DNA of 64,000 nucleotides, from contig JAIUCV010000083.1 in the NCBI GenBank assembly GCA_026724425.1, positions 4,946,001-5,010,000 on the forward strand. The letters run 5' to 3'. This document shows, in pieces, positions 1 to 14,500 of this stretch. Under the pieces are notes generated by a model, which saw nothing but the letters and a program-made list of their open reading frames with translations, did no database searches and was not told where the DNA came from. Position 1 is the first letter of the stretch. Each line of letters opens with the position of its first letter. Source of the stretch: Erythrophleum ivorense (Eukaryota; Streptophyta; Magnoliopsida; Fabales; Fabaceae). The position numbers and the translations under genes were made by a program.

Positions 1-3000
1 AAGTATGGGTCCGTCTTGATTATTACATACACTACAAGTATGTTTCTACATTGTGTGGAGGCATATAGCTAAGATTGGGAGTCCTTACTACTTATGTTTC
101 TCCCAGGATGGTAGCTTTGATGTTCCTCTCAAGGAATGAGAATCATGTCACACATGTTGCTCCTCATAGTCCCGTGGAGAACCTAATGCATGTTTGGCTA
201 AGTATGGGTCCGTCTTGATCATTACATGCACTACAAGTATGTTTCTACATTGTGTGGAGGCATATAGCTAAGATTGGGACTCACTACTACTTATGTTTCT
301 CTCAGGATGGTACCTTTGATGTTCCTCTCAAGGAATGAGAATCATGTCACACATGTTGCTCCTCATAGTCCCGTGGAGAACCTAATGCATGTTTGGCTAA
401 GTATGGGTCCGTCTTGATCATTACATACACTACAAGTATGTTTCTACATTGTGTGGAGGCATATAGCTAAGATTGGGACTCCTTACTACTTATGTTTCTC
501 CTAGGATGGTAGCTTTCATGTTCTTCTCAAGGAATGAGAATCATGTCACACATGTTGCTCCTCATAGTCCCGTGGAGAACCTAATGCATGTTTGGCTAAG
601 TATGGGTCCGTCTTGATCATTACATGCACTACAAGTATGTTTCTACATTGTGTGGAGGCATATAGCTAAGATTGGGACTCCTTACTACTTATGTTTCTCT
701 CTGGATGGTAGCTTTGATGTTCCGCTCAAGGAATGAGAATCATGTCACACATGTTGTTCCTGATAGTCCCGTGGAGAACCTAATGCATGTTTGGATGAGT
801 ATTGGTCCGTCTTGATCATTACATACACTAAAAGTATGTTTCTACATTGTGTGGAGGCATAGAGCTATGATTGGGACTCCTTACTACTTATGTTTCTGTC
901 AGGATGGTAGCTTTGATGTTCCTCTCAAGGAATGAGAATCATGTCACACATGTTGCTCCTCATAGTCCCGTGGAGAACCTAATGCATGTTTGGCTAAGTA
1001 TGGGTCCGTCTTGATCATTACAAACACTACAAGTATGTTTCTACATTGTGTGGAGGCATATAGCTAAGATTGGGACTCCTTACTACTTATGTTTCTCCAA
1101 GGATGGTAGCTTTGATGTTCCTCTCAAGGAATGAGAATCATGTCACACATGTTGTTCCTGATAGTCCCGTGGAGAACCTAATGCATGTTTGGATGAGTAT
1201 TGGTCCGTCTTGATCTTTACATACACTACAAGTATGTTTCTACATTGTGTGGAGGCATAGAGCTATGATTGGGACTCCTTACTACTTATGTTTCTCTCTG
1301 GATGGTAGCTTTGATGTTCCGCTCAAGGAATGAGAATCATGTCACACATGTTGTTCCTGATAGTCCCGTGGAGAACCTAATGCATGTTTGGATGAGTATT
1401 GGTCCGTCTTGATCATTACATACACTACAAGTATGTTTCTACATTGTGAGGAGGCATATAGCTAAGATTGGGACTCCTTACTACTTATGTTTCTCTCTGG
1501 ATGGTAGCTTTGATGTTCCGCTCAAGGAATGAGAATCATGTCACACATGTTGTTCCTGATAGTCCCGTGGAGAACCTAATGCATGTTTGGATGAGTATTG
1601 GTCCGTCTTGATCATTACATACACTAAAAGTATGTTTCTACATTGTGTGGAGGCATAGAGCTATGATTGGGACTCCTTACTACTTATGTTTCTCTCAGGA
1701 TGGTAGCTTTGATGTTCCTCTCAAGGAATGAGAATCATGTCACACATGTTGCTCCTCATAATCCCGTGGAGAACCTAATGCATGTTTGTCTAAGTATGGG
1801 TCCGTCTTGATTATTACATACACTACAAGTATGTTTCTACATTGTGTGGAGGCATATAGCTAAGATTGGGACTCCTTACTACTTATGTTTCTCCCAGGAT
1901 GGTAGCTTTGATGTTCCTCTCAAGGAATGAGAATCATGTCACACATGTTGTTCCTGATAGTCCCGTGGAGAACCTAATGCATGTTTGGATGAGTATTGGT
2001 CCGTCTTGATCATTACATACACTAAAAGTATGTTTCTACATTGTGTGGAGGCATAGAGCTATGATTGGGACTCCTTACTACTTATGTTTCTCTCAGGATG
2101 GTAGCTTTGATGTTCCTCTCAAGGAATGAGAATCATGTCACACATGTTGCTCCTCATAGTCCCGTGGAGAACCTAATGCATGTTTGGCTAAGTATGGGTC
2201 CGTCTTGATCATTACATACACTACAAGTATGTTTCTACATTGTGTGGAGGCATATAGCTAAGATTGGGACTCCTTACTACTTATGTTTCTCCTAGGATGG
2301 TAGCTTTGATGTTCCTCTCAAGGAATGAGAATCATGTCACACATGTTGCTCCTCATAGTCCCGTGGAGAACCTAATGCATGTTTGGCTAAGTATGGGTCC
2401 GTCTTGATCATTACATACACTACAAGTATGTTTCTACATTGTGTGGAGGCATAGAGCTAAGATTGGGACTCACTACTACATATGTTTCTCTCAGGATGGT
2501 ACCTTTGATGTTCCTCTCAAGGAATGAGAATCATGTCACACATGTTGCTCCTCATAGTCCCGTGGAGAACCTAATGCATGTTTGGCTAAGTATGGGTCCG
2601 TCTTGATCATTACATACACTACAAGTATGTTTCTACATTGTGTGGAGGCATAGAGCTAAGATTGGGACTCACTACTACTTATGTTTCTCTCAGGATGGTA
2701 CCTTTGATGTTCCTGTCAAGGAATGAGAATCATGTCACACATGTTGCTCCTCATAGTCCCGTGGAGAACCTAATGCATGTTTGGCTAAGTATGGGTCCGT
2801 CTTGATCATTACATACACTACAAGTATGTTTCTACATTGTGTGGAGGCATATAGCTAAGATTGGGACTCCTTACTACTTATGTTTCTCTCTGGATGGTAG
2901 CTTTGATGTTCCGCTCAAGGAATGAGAATCATGTCACACATGTTGTTCCTGATAGTCCCGTGGAGAACCTAATGCATGTTTGGATGAGTATTGGTCCGTC

Positions 3001-5400
3001 TTGATCATTACATACACTAAAAGTATGTTTCTACATTGTGTGGAGGCATAGAGCTATGATTGGGACTCCTTACTACTTATGTTTCTCTCAGGATGGTAGC
3101 TTTGATGTTCCTCTCAAGGAATGAGAATCATGTCACACATGTTGCTCCTCATAATCCCGTGGAGAACCTAATGCATGTTTGGCTAAGTATGGGTCCGTCT
3201 TGATCATTACATACACTACAAGTATGTTTCTACATTGTGTGGAGGCATATAGCTAAGATTGGGACTCCTTACTACTTATGTTTCTCTCAGGATGGTACCT
3301 TTGATGTTCCTCTCAAGGAATGAGAATCATGTCACACATGTTGGTCCTCATAGTCCCGTGGAGAACCTAATGCATGTTTGGCTAAGTATGGGTCCGTGTT
3401 GATCATTACATACACTACAAGTATGTTTCTACATTGTGTGGAGGCATATAGCTAAGATTGGGACTCCTTACTACTTATGTTTCTCTCTGGATGGTAGCTT
3501 TGATGTTCCGCTCAAGGAATGAGAATCATGTCACACATGTTGTTCCTGATAGTCCCGTGGAGAACCTAATGCATGTTTGGATGAGTATTGGTCCGTCTTG
3601 ATCATTACATACACTAAAAGTATGTTTCTACATTGTGTGGAGGCATAGAGCTATGATTGGGACTCCTTACTACTTATGTTTCTCTCAGGATGGTAGCTTT
3701 GATGTTCCTCTCAAGGAATGAGAATCATGTCACACATGTTGGTCCTCATAATCCCGCGGAGAACCTAATGCATGTTTGGCTAAGTATGGGTCCGTCTTGA
3801 TCATTACATACACTACAAGTATGTTTCTACATTGTGTGGAGGCATATAGCTAAGATTGGGACTCCTTACTACTTATGTTTCTCCTAGGATGGTAGCTTTC
3901 ATGTTCTTCTCAAGGAATGAGAATCATGTCACACATGTTGCTCCTCATAGTCCCGTGGAGAACCTAATGCATGTTTGGCTAAGTATGGGTCCGTCTTGAT
4001 CATTACATGCACTACAAGTATGTTTCTACATTGTGTGGAGGCATATAGCTAAGATTGGGACTCCTTACTACTTATGTTTCTCTCTGGATGGTAGCTTTGA
4101 TGTTCCGCTCAAGGAATGAGAATCATGTCACACATGTTGTTCCTGATAGTCCCGTGGAGAACCTAATGCATGTTTGGATGAGTATTGGTCCGTCTTGATC
4201 ATTACATACACTAAAAGTATGTTTCTACATTGTGTGGAGGCATAGAGCTATGATTGGGACTCCTTACTACTTATGTTTCTCTCAGGATGGTAGCTTTGAT
4301 GTTCCTCTCAAGGAATGAGAATCATGTCACACATGTTGCTCCTCATAGTCCCGTGGAGAACCTAATGCATGTTTGGCTAAGTATGGGTCCGTCTTGATCA
4401 TTACATACACTACAAGTATGTTTCTACATTGTGTGGAGGCATATAGCTAAGATTGGGACTCCTTACTACTTATGTTTCTCCTAGGATGGTAGCTTTGATG
4501 TTCCTCTCAAGGAATGAGAATCATGTCACACATGTTGTTCCTGATAGTCCCGTGGAGAACCTAATGCATGTTTGGATGAGTATTGGTCCGTCTTGATCTT
4601 TACATACACTACAAGTATGTTTCTACATTGTGTGGAGGCATATAGCTAAGATTGGGACTCCTTACTACTTATGTTTCTCTCTGGATGGTAGCTTTGATGT
4701 TCCGCTCAAGGAATGAGAATCATGTCACACATGTTGTTCCTGATAGTCCCGTGGAGAACCTAATGCATGTTTGGATGAGTATTGGTCCGTCTTGATCATT
4801 ACATACACTACAAGTATGTTTCTACATTGTGTGGAGGCATATAGCTAAGATTGGGACTCCTTACTACTTATGTTTCTCCCAGGATGGTAGCTTTGATGTT
4901 CCGCTCAAGGAATGAGAATCATGTCACACATGTTGTTCCTGATAGTCCCGTGGAGAACCTAATGCATGTTTGGATGAGTATTGGTCCGTCTTGATCATTA
5001 CATACACTACAAGTATGTTTCTACATTGTGTGGAGGCATATAGCTAAGATTGGGACTCCTTACTACTTATGTTTCTCTCTGGATGGTAGCTTTGATGTTC
5101 CGCTCAAGGAATGAGAATCATGTCACACATGTTGTTCCTGATAGTCCCGTGGAGAACCTAATGCATGTTTGGATGAGTATTGGTCCGTCTTGATCATTAC
5201 ATACACTAAAAGTATGTTTCTACATTGTGTGGAGGCATAGAGCTATGATTGGGACTCCTTACTACTTATGTTTCTCCCAGGATGGTAGCTTTGATGTTCC
5301 TCTCAAGGAATGAGAATCATGTCACACATGTTGCTCCTCATAGTCCCGTGGAGAACCTAATGCATGTTTGGCTAAGTATGAGTCCGTCTTGATCATTACA
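1..5400. repeat. Satellite subfamily A domain
   Basis: Roughly 27 monomers here carry gctaagattggg or gctatgattggg where later copies carry gctacgattggg. Many also share a linked haplotype: ctctctggatgg, ttccgctcaagg, gttgttcctgatagtcc and ggatgagtattggtcc. Copies with this haplotype are usually followed by a copy with actaaaagtatg and gagctatgattggg, which makes a short higher-order pattern. From about 5,430 the gagctacgattggg type takes over. The boundary is placed by eye to within about one monomer. Confidence 0.8.
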
Positions 5401-6759
5401 TACACTACAAGTATGTTTCTACATTGTGTGGAGGCATAGAGCTACGATTGGGACTCCTTACTAGTAATGTTTCTCTCAGGATGGTAGCTTTGAAGTTCCT
5501 CTCAAGGAATGAGAATAATGTCACACAGGTTGCTCATCATAGTCCCGTGTAGAACCTAATGCATGTTTTGCTAACTATGGGTCCGTCTTGATCATTACAT
5601 ACACTACAAGTATATTTCTACATTGTGTGGAGGCATAGAGCTACGATTGTGACTCCTTACTAGTAATGTTTCTCTCAGGAAGGTAGCTTTGAAGTTCCTC
5701 TCAAGGAATGAGAATCATGTCACACATGTTGCTCCTCATAGTCCCGTGTAGAACCTAATGCATGTTTGGCTAACTATGGGTCCGTCTTGATCATTACATA
5801 CACTACAAGTATGTTTGTACATTGTGTGGAGGCATAGAGCTACGATTTGGACTCCTTACTACTTATGTTTCTCTCAGGATGGTAGCTTTGATGTTTCTCT
5901 CAAGGAATGAGAATCATGTCACACATGTTGCTCCTCATAGTCCCGTGTAGAACCTAATGCATGTTTGGCTAACTATGGGTCCGTCTTGATCATTCCATAC
6001 ACTACAAGTATGTTTCTACATTGTGTGGAGGCATAGAGCTACGATTTGGACTCCTTACTACTTATGTTTCTCGCAGGATGGTAGCTTTGAAGTTCCTCTC
6101 AAGGAATGAGAATCATGTCACACATGTTACTCCTCATAGTCCCGTGGAGAACCTAATGCATGTTTGGCTAAGTATGGGTCCGTCTTGATCATTACATACA
6201 CTACAAGTATGTTTCTACATTGTGTGGAGGCATAGAGCTACGATTGGGACTCCTTACTACTTAAGTTTCTCTCAGGATGGTAGCTTTGATGTTCCTCTCA
6301 AGGAATGAGGATCATGTCACACATGTTGCTCCTCATAGTCCCGTGGAGAACCTAATGCATGTTTGGCTAACTATGGATCCGTCTTGATCATTACATACAC
6401 TACAAGTATGTTTCTACATTGTGTGGAGGCATAGAGCTACGATTGGGACTCCTTACTACTTATGTTTCTCTCAGGATGGTAGCTTTGATGTTCCTCTCAA
6501 GGAATGAGAATCATGTCACACATGTTGCTCCTCATAGTCCCGTGTAGAACCTAATGCATGTTTGGCTAAGTATGGGTCCGTCTTGATCATTACATACACT
6601 ACAAGTATGTTCCTACATTGTGTGGAGGCATAGAGCTACGATTGGGACTCCTTACTAGTAATGTTTCTCTCAGGATGGTAGCTTTGAAGTTCCTCTCAAG
6701 GAATGAGAATCATGTCACACATGTTACTCCTCATAGTCCCGTGGAGAACGTAATGCATG

Positions 6760-9700
6760 TTTGGCTAAGTATGGGTCCGTCTTGATCATTACATACACTA
6801 CAAGTATGTTTCTACATTGTGTGGAGGCATAGAGCTACGATTGGGACTCCTTACTACTTAAGTTTCTCTCAGGATGGTAGCTTTGATGTTCCTCTCAAGG
6901 AATGAGGATCATGTCACACATGTTGCTCCTCATAGTCCCGTGGAGAACCTAATGCATGTTTGGCTAACTATGGATCCGTCTTGATCATTACATACACTAC
7001 AAGTATGTTTCTACATTGTGTGGAGGCATAGAGCTACGATTGGGACTCCTTACTACTTATGTTTCTCTCAGGATGGTAGCTTTGATGTTCCTCTCAAGGA
7101 ATGAGAATCATGTCACACATGTTGCTCCTCATAGTCCCGTGTAGAACCTAATGCATGTTTGGCTAAGTATGGGTCCGTCTTGATCATTACATACACTACA
7201 AGTATGTTCCTACATTGTGTGGAGGCATAGAGCTACGATTGGGACTCTTTACTACTTATGTTTCTCTCAGGATGGTAGCTTTGAAGTTCCTCTCAAGGAA
7301 TGAGAATCATGTCACACATGTTGCTCCTCATAGTCCCGTGTAGAACCTAATGAATGTTTGGCTAACTATGGGTCCGTCTTGATCATTACATACACTACAA
7401 GTATGTTTCTACATTGTGTTGAGGCATAGAGCTACGATTGGGAATCCTTACTAGTAATGTTTCTCTCAGGATGGTAGCTTTGAAGTTCCTCTCAAGGAAT
7501 GAGAATCATGTCACACATGTTGCTCCTCATAGTCCCGTGGAGAACCTAATGCATGTTTGGCTAACTACGGGTCCGTCTTGATCATTCCATACAGTACAAT
7601 ATGTTTCTACATTGTTTGGAAGCATAGAGCTACGATTAGGACTCCTTACTAGTAATGTTTCTCTCAGGATGGTAGCTTTGATGTTCCTCTCAAGGAATGA
7701 GAATCATGTCACACATGTTGCTCCTCATAGTCCCATGGAGAACCTAATCCATGTTTGGCTAACTATGGGTCCGTCTTGATCATTACATACACTACAAGTA
7801 TGTTTCTACATTGTGTGGAGGCATAGAGCTACGATTGGGACTCCTTACTACTTATGTTTCTCTCAGGATGGTAGCTTTAATGTTCCTCTCAAGGAATGAG
7901 AATCATGTCACACATTTTGCTCCTCATAGTCCCGTGGAGAACCTAATCCATGTTTGGCTAAGTATGGGTCCGTCTTGATCATTACATACACTACAAGTAT
8001 GTTTCTACATTGTGTGGAGGCATAGAGCTACGATTGGGACTCCTTACTACTTATGTTTCTCTCAGGATGGTAGCTTTGATGTTTCTCTCAAGGAATGAGA
8101 ATCATGTCACACATGTTGCTCCTCATAGTCCCGTGTAGAACCTAATGCATGTTTGGCTAAGTATGGGTCCGTCTTGATCATTACATACACTACAAGTATG
8201 TTCCTACATTGTGTGGAGGCATAGAGCTACGATTAGGACTCCTTACTAGTAATGTTTCTCTAAGGATGGTAGCTTTGATGTTCCTCTCAAGGAATGAGAA
8301 TCATGTCACACATGTTGCTCCTCATAGTCCCGTGGAGAACCTAATGCATGTTTTGCTAAGTATGGGTCCGTCTTGATCATTACATACACTACAAGTATGT
8401 TTCTACATTGTGTGGAGGCATAGAGCTACGATTGGGACTCCTTACTAATTATGTTTCTCTCAGGACGGTAGCTTTGAAGTTCCTCTCAAGGAATGAGAAT
8501 CATGTCACACATGTTGATCCTCATAGTCCCGTGTAGAACCAAATGCATGTTTGGCTAACTATGGGTCCGTCTTGATCATTACATACACTACAAGTATGTT
8601 TCTACATTGTGTGGAGACATAGAGCTACGATTGGGACTCCTTACTAGTAATGTTTCTCTCAGGATGGTAGCTTTGAAGTTCCTCTCAAGGAATGAGAATC
8701 ATGTCACACATGTTACTCCTCATAGTCCCGTGGAGAACCTAATGCATGTTTGGCTAACTATGGGTCCGTCTTGATCATTACATACACTACAAGTATGTTT
8801 CTACATTGTGTGGAGGCATAGAGCTACGATTGGGACTCCTTACTACTTATGTTTCTCTCAGGATGGTAGCTTTGAAGTTCCTCTCAAGGAATGAGAATCA
8901 TGTCACACATGTTGCTCCTCATAGTCCCGTGTAGAACCTAATGCATGTTTGGCTACCTATGGGTCCGTCTTGATCATTACATACACTACAAGTATGTTCC
9001 TACATTGTGTGGAGGCATAGAGCTACGATTGGGACTCCTTACTAGTAATGTTTCTCTCAGGATGGTAGCTTTGATGTTCCTCTCAAGGAATGAGAATCAT
9101 GTCACACATGTTGCTCCTCATAGTCCCGTGTAGAACCTAATGCATGTTTGGCTAAGTATGGGTCCGTCTTGATCATTACATACACTACAAGTATGTTTCT
9201 ACATTGTGTGGAGGCATAGAGCTACGATTGGGACTCCTTACTACTTAAGTTTCTCTCAGGATGGTAGCTTTGATGTTCCTCTCAAGGAATGAGGATCATG
9301 TCACACATGTTGCTCCTCATAGTCCCGTGGAGAACCTAATGCATGTTTGGCTAACTATGGATCCGTCTTGATCATTACATACACTACAAGTATGTTTCTA
9401 CATTGTGTGGAGGCATAGAGCTACGATTGGGACTCCTTACTACTTATGTTTCTCTCAGGATGGTAGCTTTGATGTTCCTCTCAAGGAATGAGAATCATGT
9501 CACACATGTTGCTCCTCATAGTCCCGTGTAGAACCTAATGCATGTTTGGCTAAGTATGGGTCCGTCTTGATCATTACATACACTACAAGTATGTTCCTAC
9601 ATTGTGTGGAGGCATAGAGCTACGATTGGGACTCTTTACTACTTATGTTTCTCTCAGGATGGTAGCTTTGAAGTTCCTCTCAAGGAATGAGAATCATGTC

Positions 9701-11533
9701 ACACATGTTGCTCCTCATAGTCCCGTGTAGAACCTAATGAATGTTTGGCTAACTATGGGTCCGTCTTGATCATTACATACACTACAAGTATGTTTCTACA
9801 TTGTGTTGAGGCATAGAGCTACGATTGGGAATCCTTACTAGTAATGTTTCTCTCAGGATGGTAGCTTTGAAGTTCCTCTCAAGGAATGAGAATCATGTCA
9901 CACATGTTGCTCCTCATAGTCCCGTGGAGAACCTAATGCATGTTTGGCTAACTACGGGTCCGTCTTGATTATTCCATACAGTACAATATGTTTCTACATT
10001 GTTTGGAAGCATAGAGCTACGATTTGGACTCCTTACTACTTATGTTTCTCTCAGGATGGTAGCTTTGATGTTCCTCTCAAGGAATGAGAATCATGTCACA
10101 CATGTTGCTCCTCATAGTCCCACGGAGAACCTAATCCATGTTTGGCTAACTATGGGTCCGTCTTGATCATTACATACACTACAAGTATGTTTCTACATTG
10201 TGTGGAGGCATAGAGCTACGATTGGGACTCCTTACTACTTATGTTTCTCTCAGGATGGTAGCTTTAATGTTCCTCTCAAGGAATGAGAATCATGTCACAC
10301 ATTTTGCTCCTCATAGTCCCGTGGAGAACCTAATCCATGTTTGGCTAAGTATGGGTCCGTCTTGATCATTACATACACTACAAGTATGTTTCTACATTGT
10401 GTGGAGGCATAGAGCTACGATTGGGACTCCTTACTACTTATGTTTCTCTCAGGATGGTAGCTTTGATGTTTCTCTCAAGGAATGAGAATCATGTCACACA
10501 TGTTGCTCCTCATAGTCCCGTGTAGAACCTAATGCATGTTTGGCTAAGTATGGGTCCGTCTTGATCATTACATACACTACAAGTATGTTCCTACATTGTG
10601 TGGAGGCATAAAGCTACGATTAGGACTCCTTACTAGTAATGTTTCTCTCAGGATGGTAGCTTTGATGTTCCTCTCAAGGAATGAGAATCATGTCACACAT
10701 GTTGCTCCTCATAGTCCCGTGGAGAACCTAATGCATGTTTTGCTAAGTATGGGTCCGTCTTGATCATTACATACACTACAAGTATGTTTCTACATTGTGT
10801 GGAGGCATAGAGCTACGATTGGGACTCCTTACTAATTATGTTTCTCTCAGGACGGTAGCTTTGAAGTTCCTCTCAAGGAATGAGAATCATGTCACACATG
10901 TTGATCCTCATAGTCCCGTGTAGAACCAAATGCATGTTTGGCTAACTATGGGTCCGTCTTGATCATTACATACACTACAAGTATGTTTCTACATTGTGTG
11001 GAGACATAGAGCTACGATTGGGACTCCTTACTAGTAATGTTTCTCTCAGGATGGTAGCTTTGAAGTTCCTCTCAAGGAATGAGAATCATGTCACACATGT
11101 TACTCCTCATAGTCCCGTGGAGAACCTAATGCATGTTTGGCTAACTATGGGTCCGTCTTGATCATTACATACACTACAAGTATGTTTCTACATTGTGTGG
11201 AGGCATAGAGCTACGATTGGGACTCCTTACTACTTATGTTTCTCTCAGGATGGTAGCTTTGAAGTTCCTCTCAAGGAATGAGAATCATGTCACACATGTT
11301 GCTCCTCATAGTCCCGTGTAGAACCTAATGCATGTTTGGCTACCTATGGGTCCGTCTTGATCATTACATACACTACAAGTATGTTCCTACATTGTGTGGA
11401 GGCATAGAGCTACGATTGGGACTCCTTACTAGTAATGTTTCTCTCAGGATGGTAGCTTTGATGTTCCTCTCAAGGAATGAGAATCATGTCACACATGTTG
11501 CTCCTCATAGTCCCGTGTAGAACCTAATGCATG
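6760..11533. repeat. Tandem 12-monomer higher-order repeat (offset 2387 bp)
   Basis: Private variants recur in the same order at an offset of 2387 bp (12 monomers, one of 198 bp). The cttaagtttctc plus gaggatcatg copy is at ~6856 and ~9243. The aacctaatgaatgttt variant is at ~7348 and ~9735. The 198-bp acaatatg copy is at ~7590 and ~9977. The ggctacctatggg variant follows at 11332 in the second unit, matching 8945. Block edges are approximate because all copies are so alike. Confidence 0.75.
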
Positions 11534-14500
11534 TTTGGCTAAGTATGGGTCCGTCTTGATCATTACATACTCTACAAGTATGTTCCTACATTGTGTGGAG
11601 GCATAGAGCTACGATTGGGACTCTTTACTACTTATGTTTCTCTCAGGATGGCAGCTTTGATGTTCCTCACAAGGAATGAGAATCATGTCACACATGTTGC
11701 TCCTCATAGTCCCATGGAGAACCTAATCCATGTTTGGCTAACTATGGGTCCGTCTTGATCATTACATACACTACAAGTATGTTTCTACATTGTGTGGAGG
11801 CATAGAGCTACGATTGGGACTCCTTACTACTTATGTTTCTCTCAGGATGGTAGCTTTAATGTTCCTCTCAAGGAATGAGAATCATGTCACACATTTTGCT
11901 CCTCATAGTCCCGTGGAGAACCTAATCCATGTTTGGCTAAGTATGGGTCCGTCTTGATCATTACATACACTACAAGTATGTTTCTACATTGTGTGGAGGC
12001 ATAGAGCTACGATTGGGACTCCTTACTACTTATGTTTCTCTCAGGATGGTAGCTTTGATGTTTCTCTCAAGGAATGAGAATCATGTCACACATGTTGCTC
12101 CTCATAGTCCCGTGTAGAACCTAATGCATGTTTGGCTAAGTATGGGTCCGTCTTGATCATTACATACACTACAAGTATGTTCCTACATTGTGTGGAGGCA
12201 TAGAGCTACGATTAGGACTCCTTACTAGTAATGTTTCTCTAAGGATGGTAGCTTTGATGTTCCTCTCAAGGAATGAGAATCATGTCACACATGTTGCTCC
12301 TCATAGTCCCGTGGAGAACCTAATGCATGTTTTGCTAAGTATGGGTCCGTCTTGATCATTACATACACTACAAGTATGTTTCTACATTGTGTGGAGGCAT
12401 AGAGCTACGATTGGGACTCCTTACTAATTATGTTTCTCTCAGGACGGTAGCTTTGAAGTTCCTCTCAAGGAATGAGAATCATGTCACACATGTTGATCCT
12501 CATAGTCCCGTGTAGAACCAAATGCATGTTTGGCTAACTATGGGTCCGTCTTGATCATTACATACACTACAAGTATGTTTCTACATTGTGTGGAGACATA
12601 GAGCTACGATTGGGACTCCTTACTAGTAATGTTTCTCTCAGGATGGTAGCTTTGAAGTTCCTCTCAAGGAATGAGAATCATGTCACACATGTTACTCCTC
12701 ATAGTCCCGTGGAGAACCTAATGCATGTTTGGCTAACTATGGGTCCGTCTTGATCATTACATACACTACAAGTATGTTTCTACATTGTGTGGAGGCATAG
12801 AGCTACGATTGGGACTCCTTACTACTTATGTTTCTCTCAGGATGGTAGCTTTGAAGTTCCTCTCAAGGAATGAGAATCATGTCACACATGTTGCTCCTCA
12901 TAGTCCCGTGTAGAACCTAATGCATGTTTGGCTACCTATGGGTCCGTCTTGATCATTACATACACTACAAGTATGTTCCTACATTGTGTGGAGGCATAGA
13001 GCTACGATTGGGACTCCTTACTAGTAATGTTTCTCTCAGGATGGTAGCTTTGATGTTCCTCTCAAGGAATGAGAATCATGTCACACATGTTGCTCCTCAT
13101 AGTCCCGTGTAGAACCTAATGCATGTTTGGCTAAGTATGGGTCCGTCTTGATCATTACATACACTACAAGTATGTTTCTACATTGTGTGGAGGCATAGAG
13201 CTACGATTGGGACTCCTTACTACTTAAGTTTCTCTCAGGATGGTAGCTTTGATGTTCCTCTCAAGGAATGAGGATCATGTCACACATGTTGCTCCTCATA
13301 GTCCCGTGGAGAACCTAATGCATGTTTGGCTAACTATGGATCCGTCTTGATCATTACATACACTACAAGTATGTTTCTACATTGTGTGGAGGCATAGAGC
13401 TACGATTGGGACTCCTTACTACTTATGTTTCTCTCAGGATGGTAGCTTTGATGTTCCTCTCAAGGAATGAGAATCATGTCACACATGTTGCTCCTCATAG
13501 TCCCGTGTAGAACCTAATGCATGTTTGGCTAAGTATGGGTCCGTCTTGATCATTACATACACTACAAGTATGTTCCTACATTGTGTGGAGGCATAGAGCT
13601 ACGATTGGGACTCTTTACTACTTATGTTTCTCTCAGGATGGTAGCTTTGAAGTTCCTCTCAAGGAATGAGAATCATGTCACACATGTTGCTCCTCATAGT
13701 CCCGTGTAGAACCTAATGAATGTTTGGCTAACTATGGGTCCGTCTTGATCATTACATACACTACAAGTATGTTTCTACATTGTGTTGAGGCATAGAGCTA
13801 CGATTGGGAATCCTTACTAGTAATGTTTCTCTCAGGATGGTAGCTTTGAAGTTCCTCTCAAGGAATGAGAATCATGTCACACATGTTGCTCCTCATAGTC
13901 CCGTGGAGAACCTAATGCATGTTTGGCTAACTACGGGTCCGTCTTGATTATTCCATACAGTACAATATGTTTCTACATTGTTTGGAAGCATAGAGCTACG
14001 ATTTGGACTCCTTACTACTTATGTTTCTCTCAGGATGGTAGCTTTGATGTTCCTCTCAAGGAATGAGAATCATGTCACACATGTTGCTCCTCATAGTCCC
14101 ATGGAGAACCTAATCCATGTTTGGCTAACTATGGGTCCGTCTTGATCATTACATACACTACAAGTATGTTTCTACATTGTGTGGAGGCATAGAGCTACGA
14201 TTGGGACTCCTTACTACTTATGTTTCTCTCAGGATGGTAGCTTTAATGTTCCTCTCAAGGAATGAGAATCATGTCACACATTTTGCTCCTCATAGTCCCG
14301 TGGAGAACCTAATCCATGTTTGGCTAAGTATGGGTCCGTCTTGATCATTACATACACTACAAGTATGTTTCTACATTGTGTGGAGGCATAGAGCTACGAT
14401 TGGGACTCCTTACTACTTATGTTTCTCTCAGGATGGTAGCTTTGATGTTTCTCTCAAGGAATGAGAATCATGTCACACATGTTGCTCCTCATAGTCCCGT

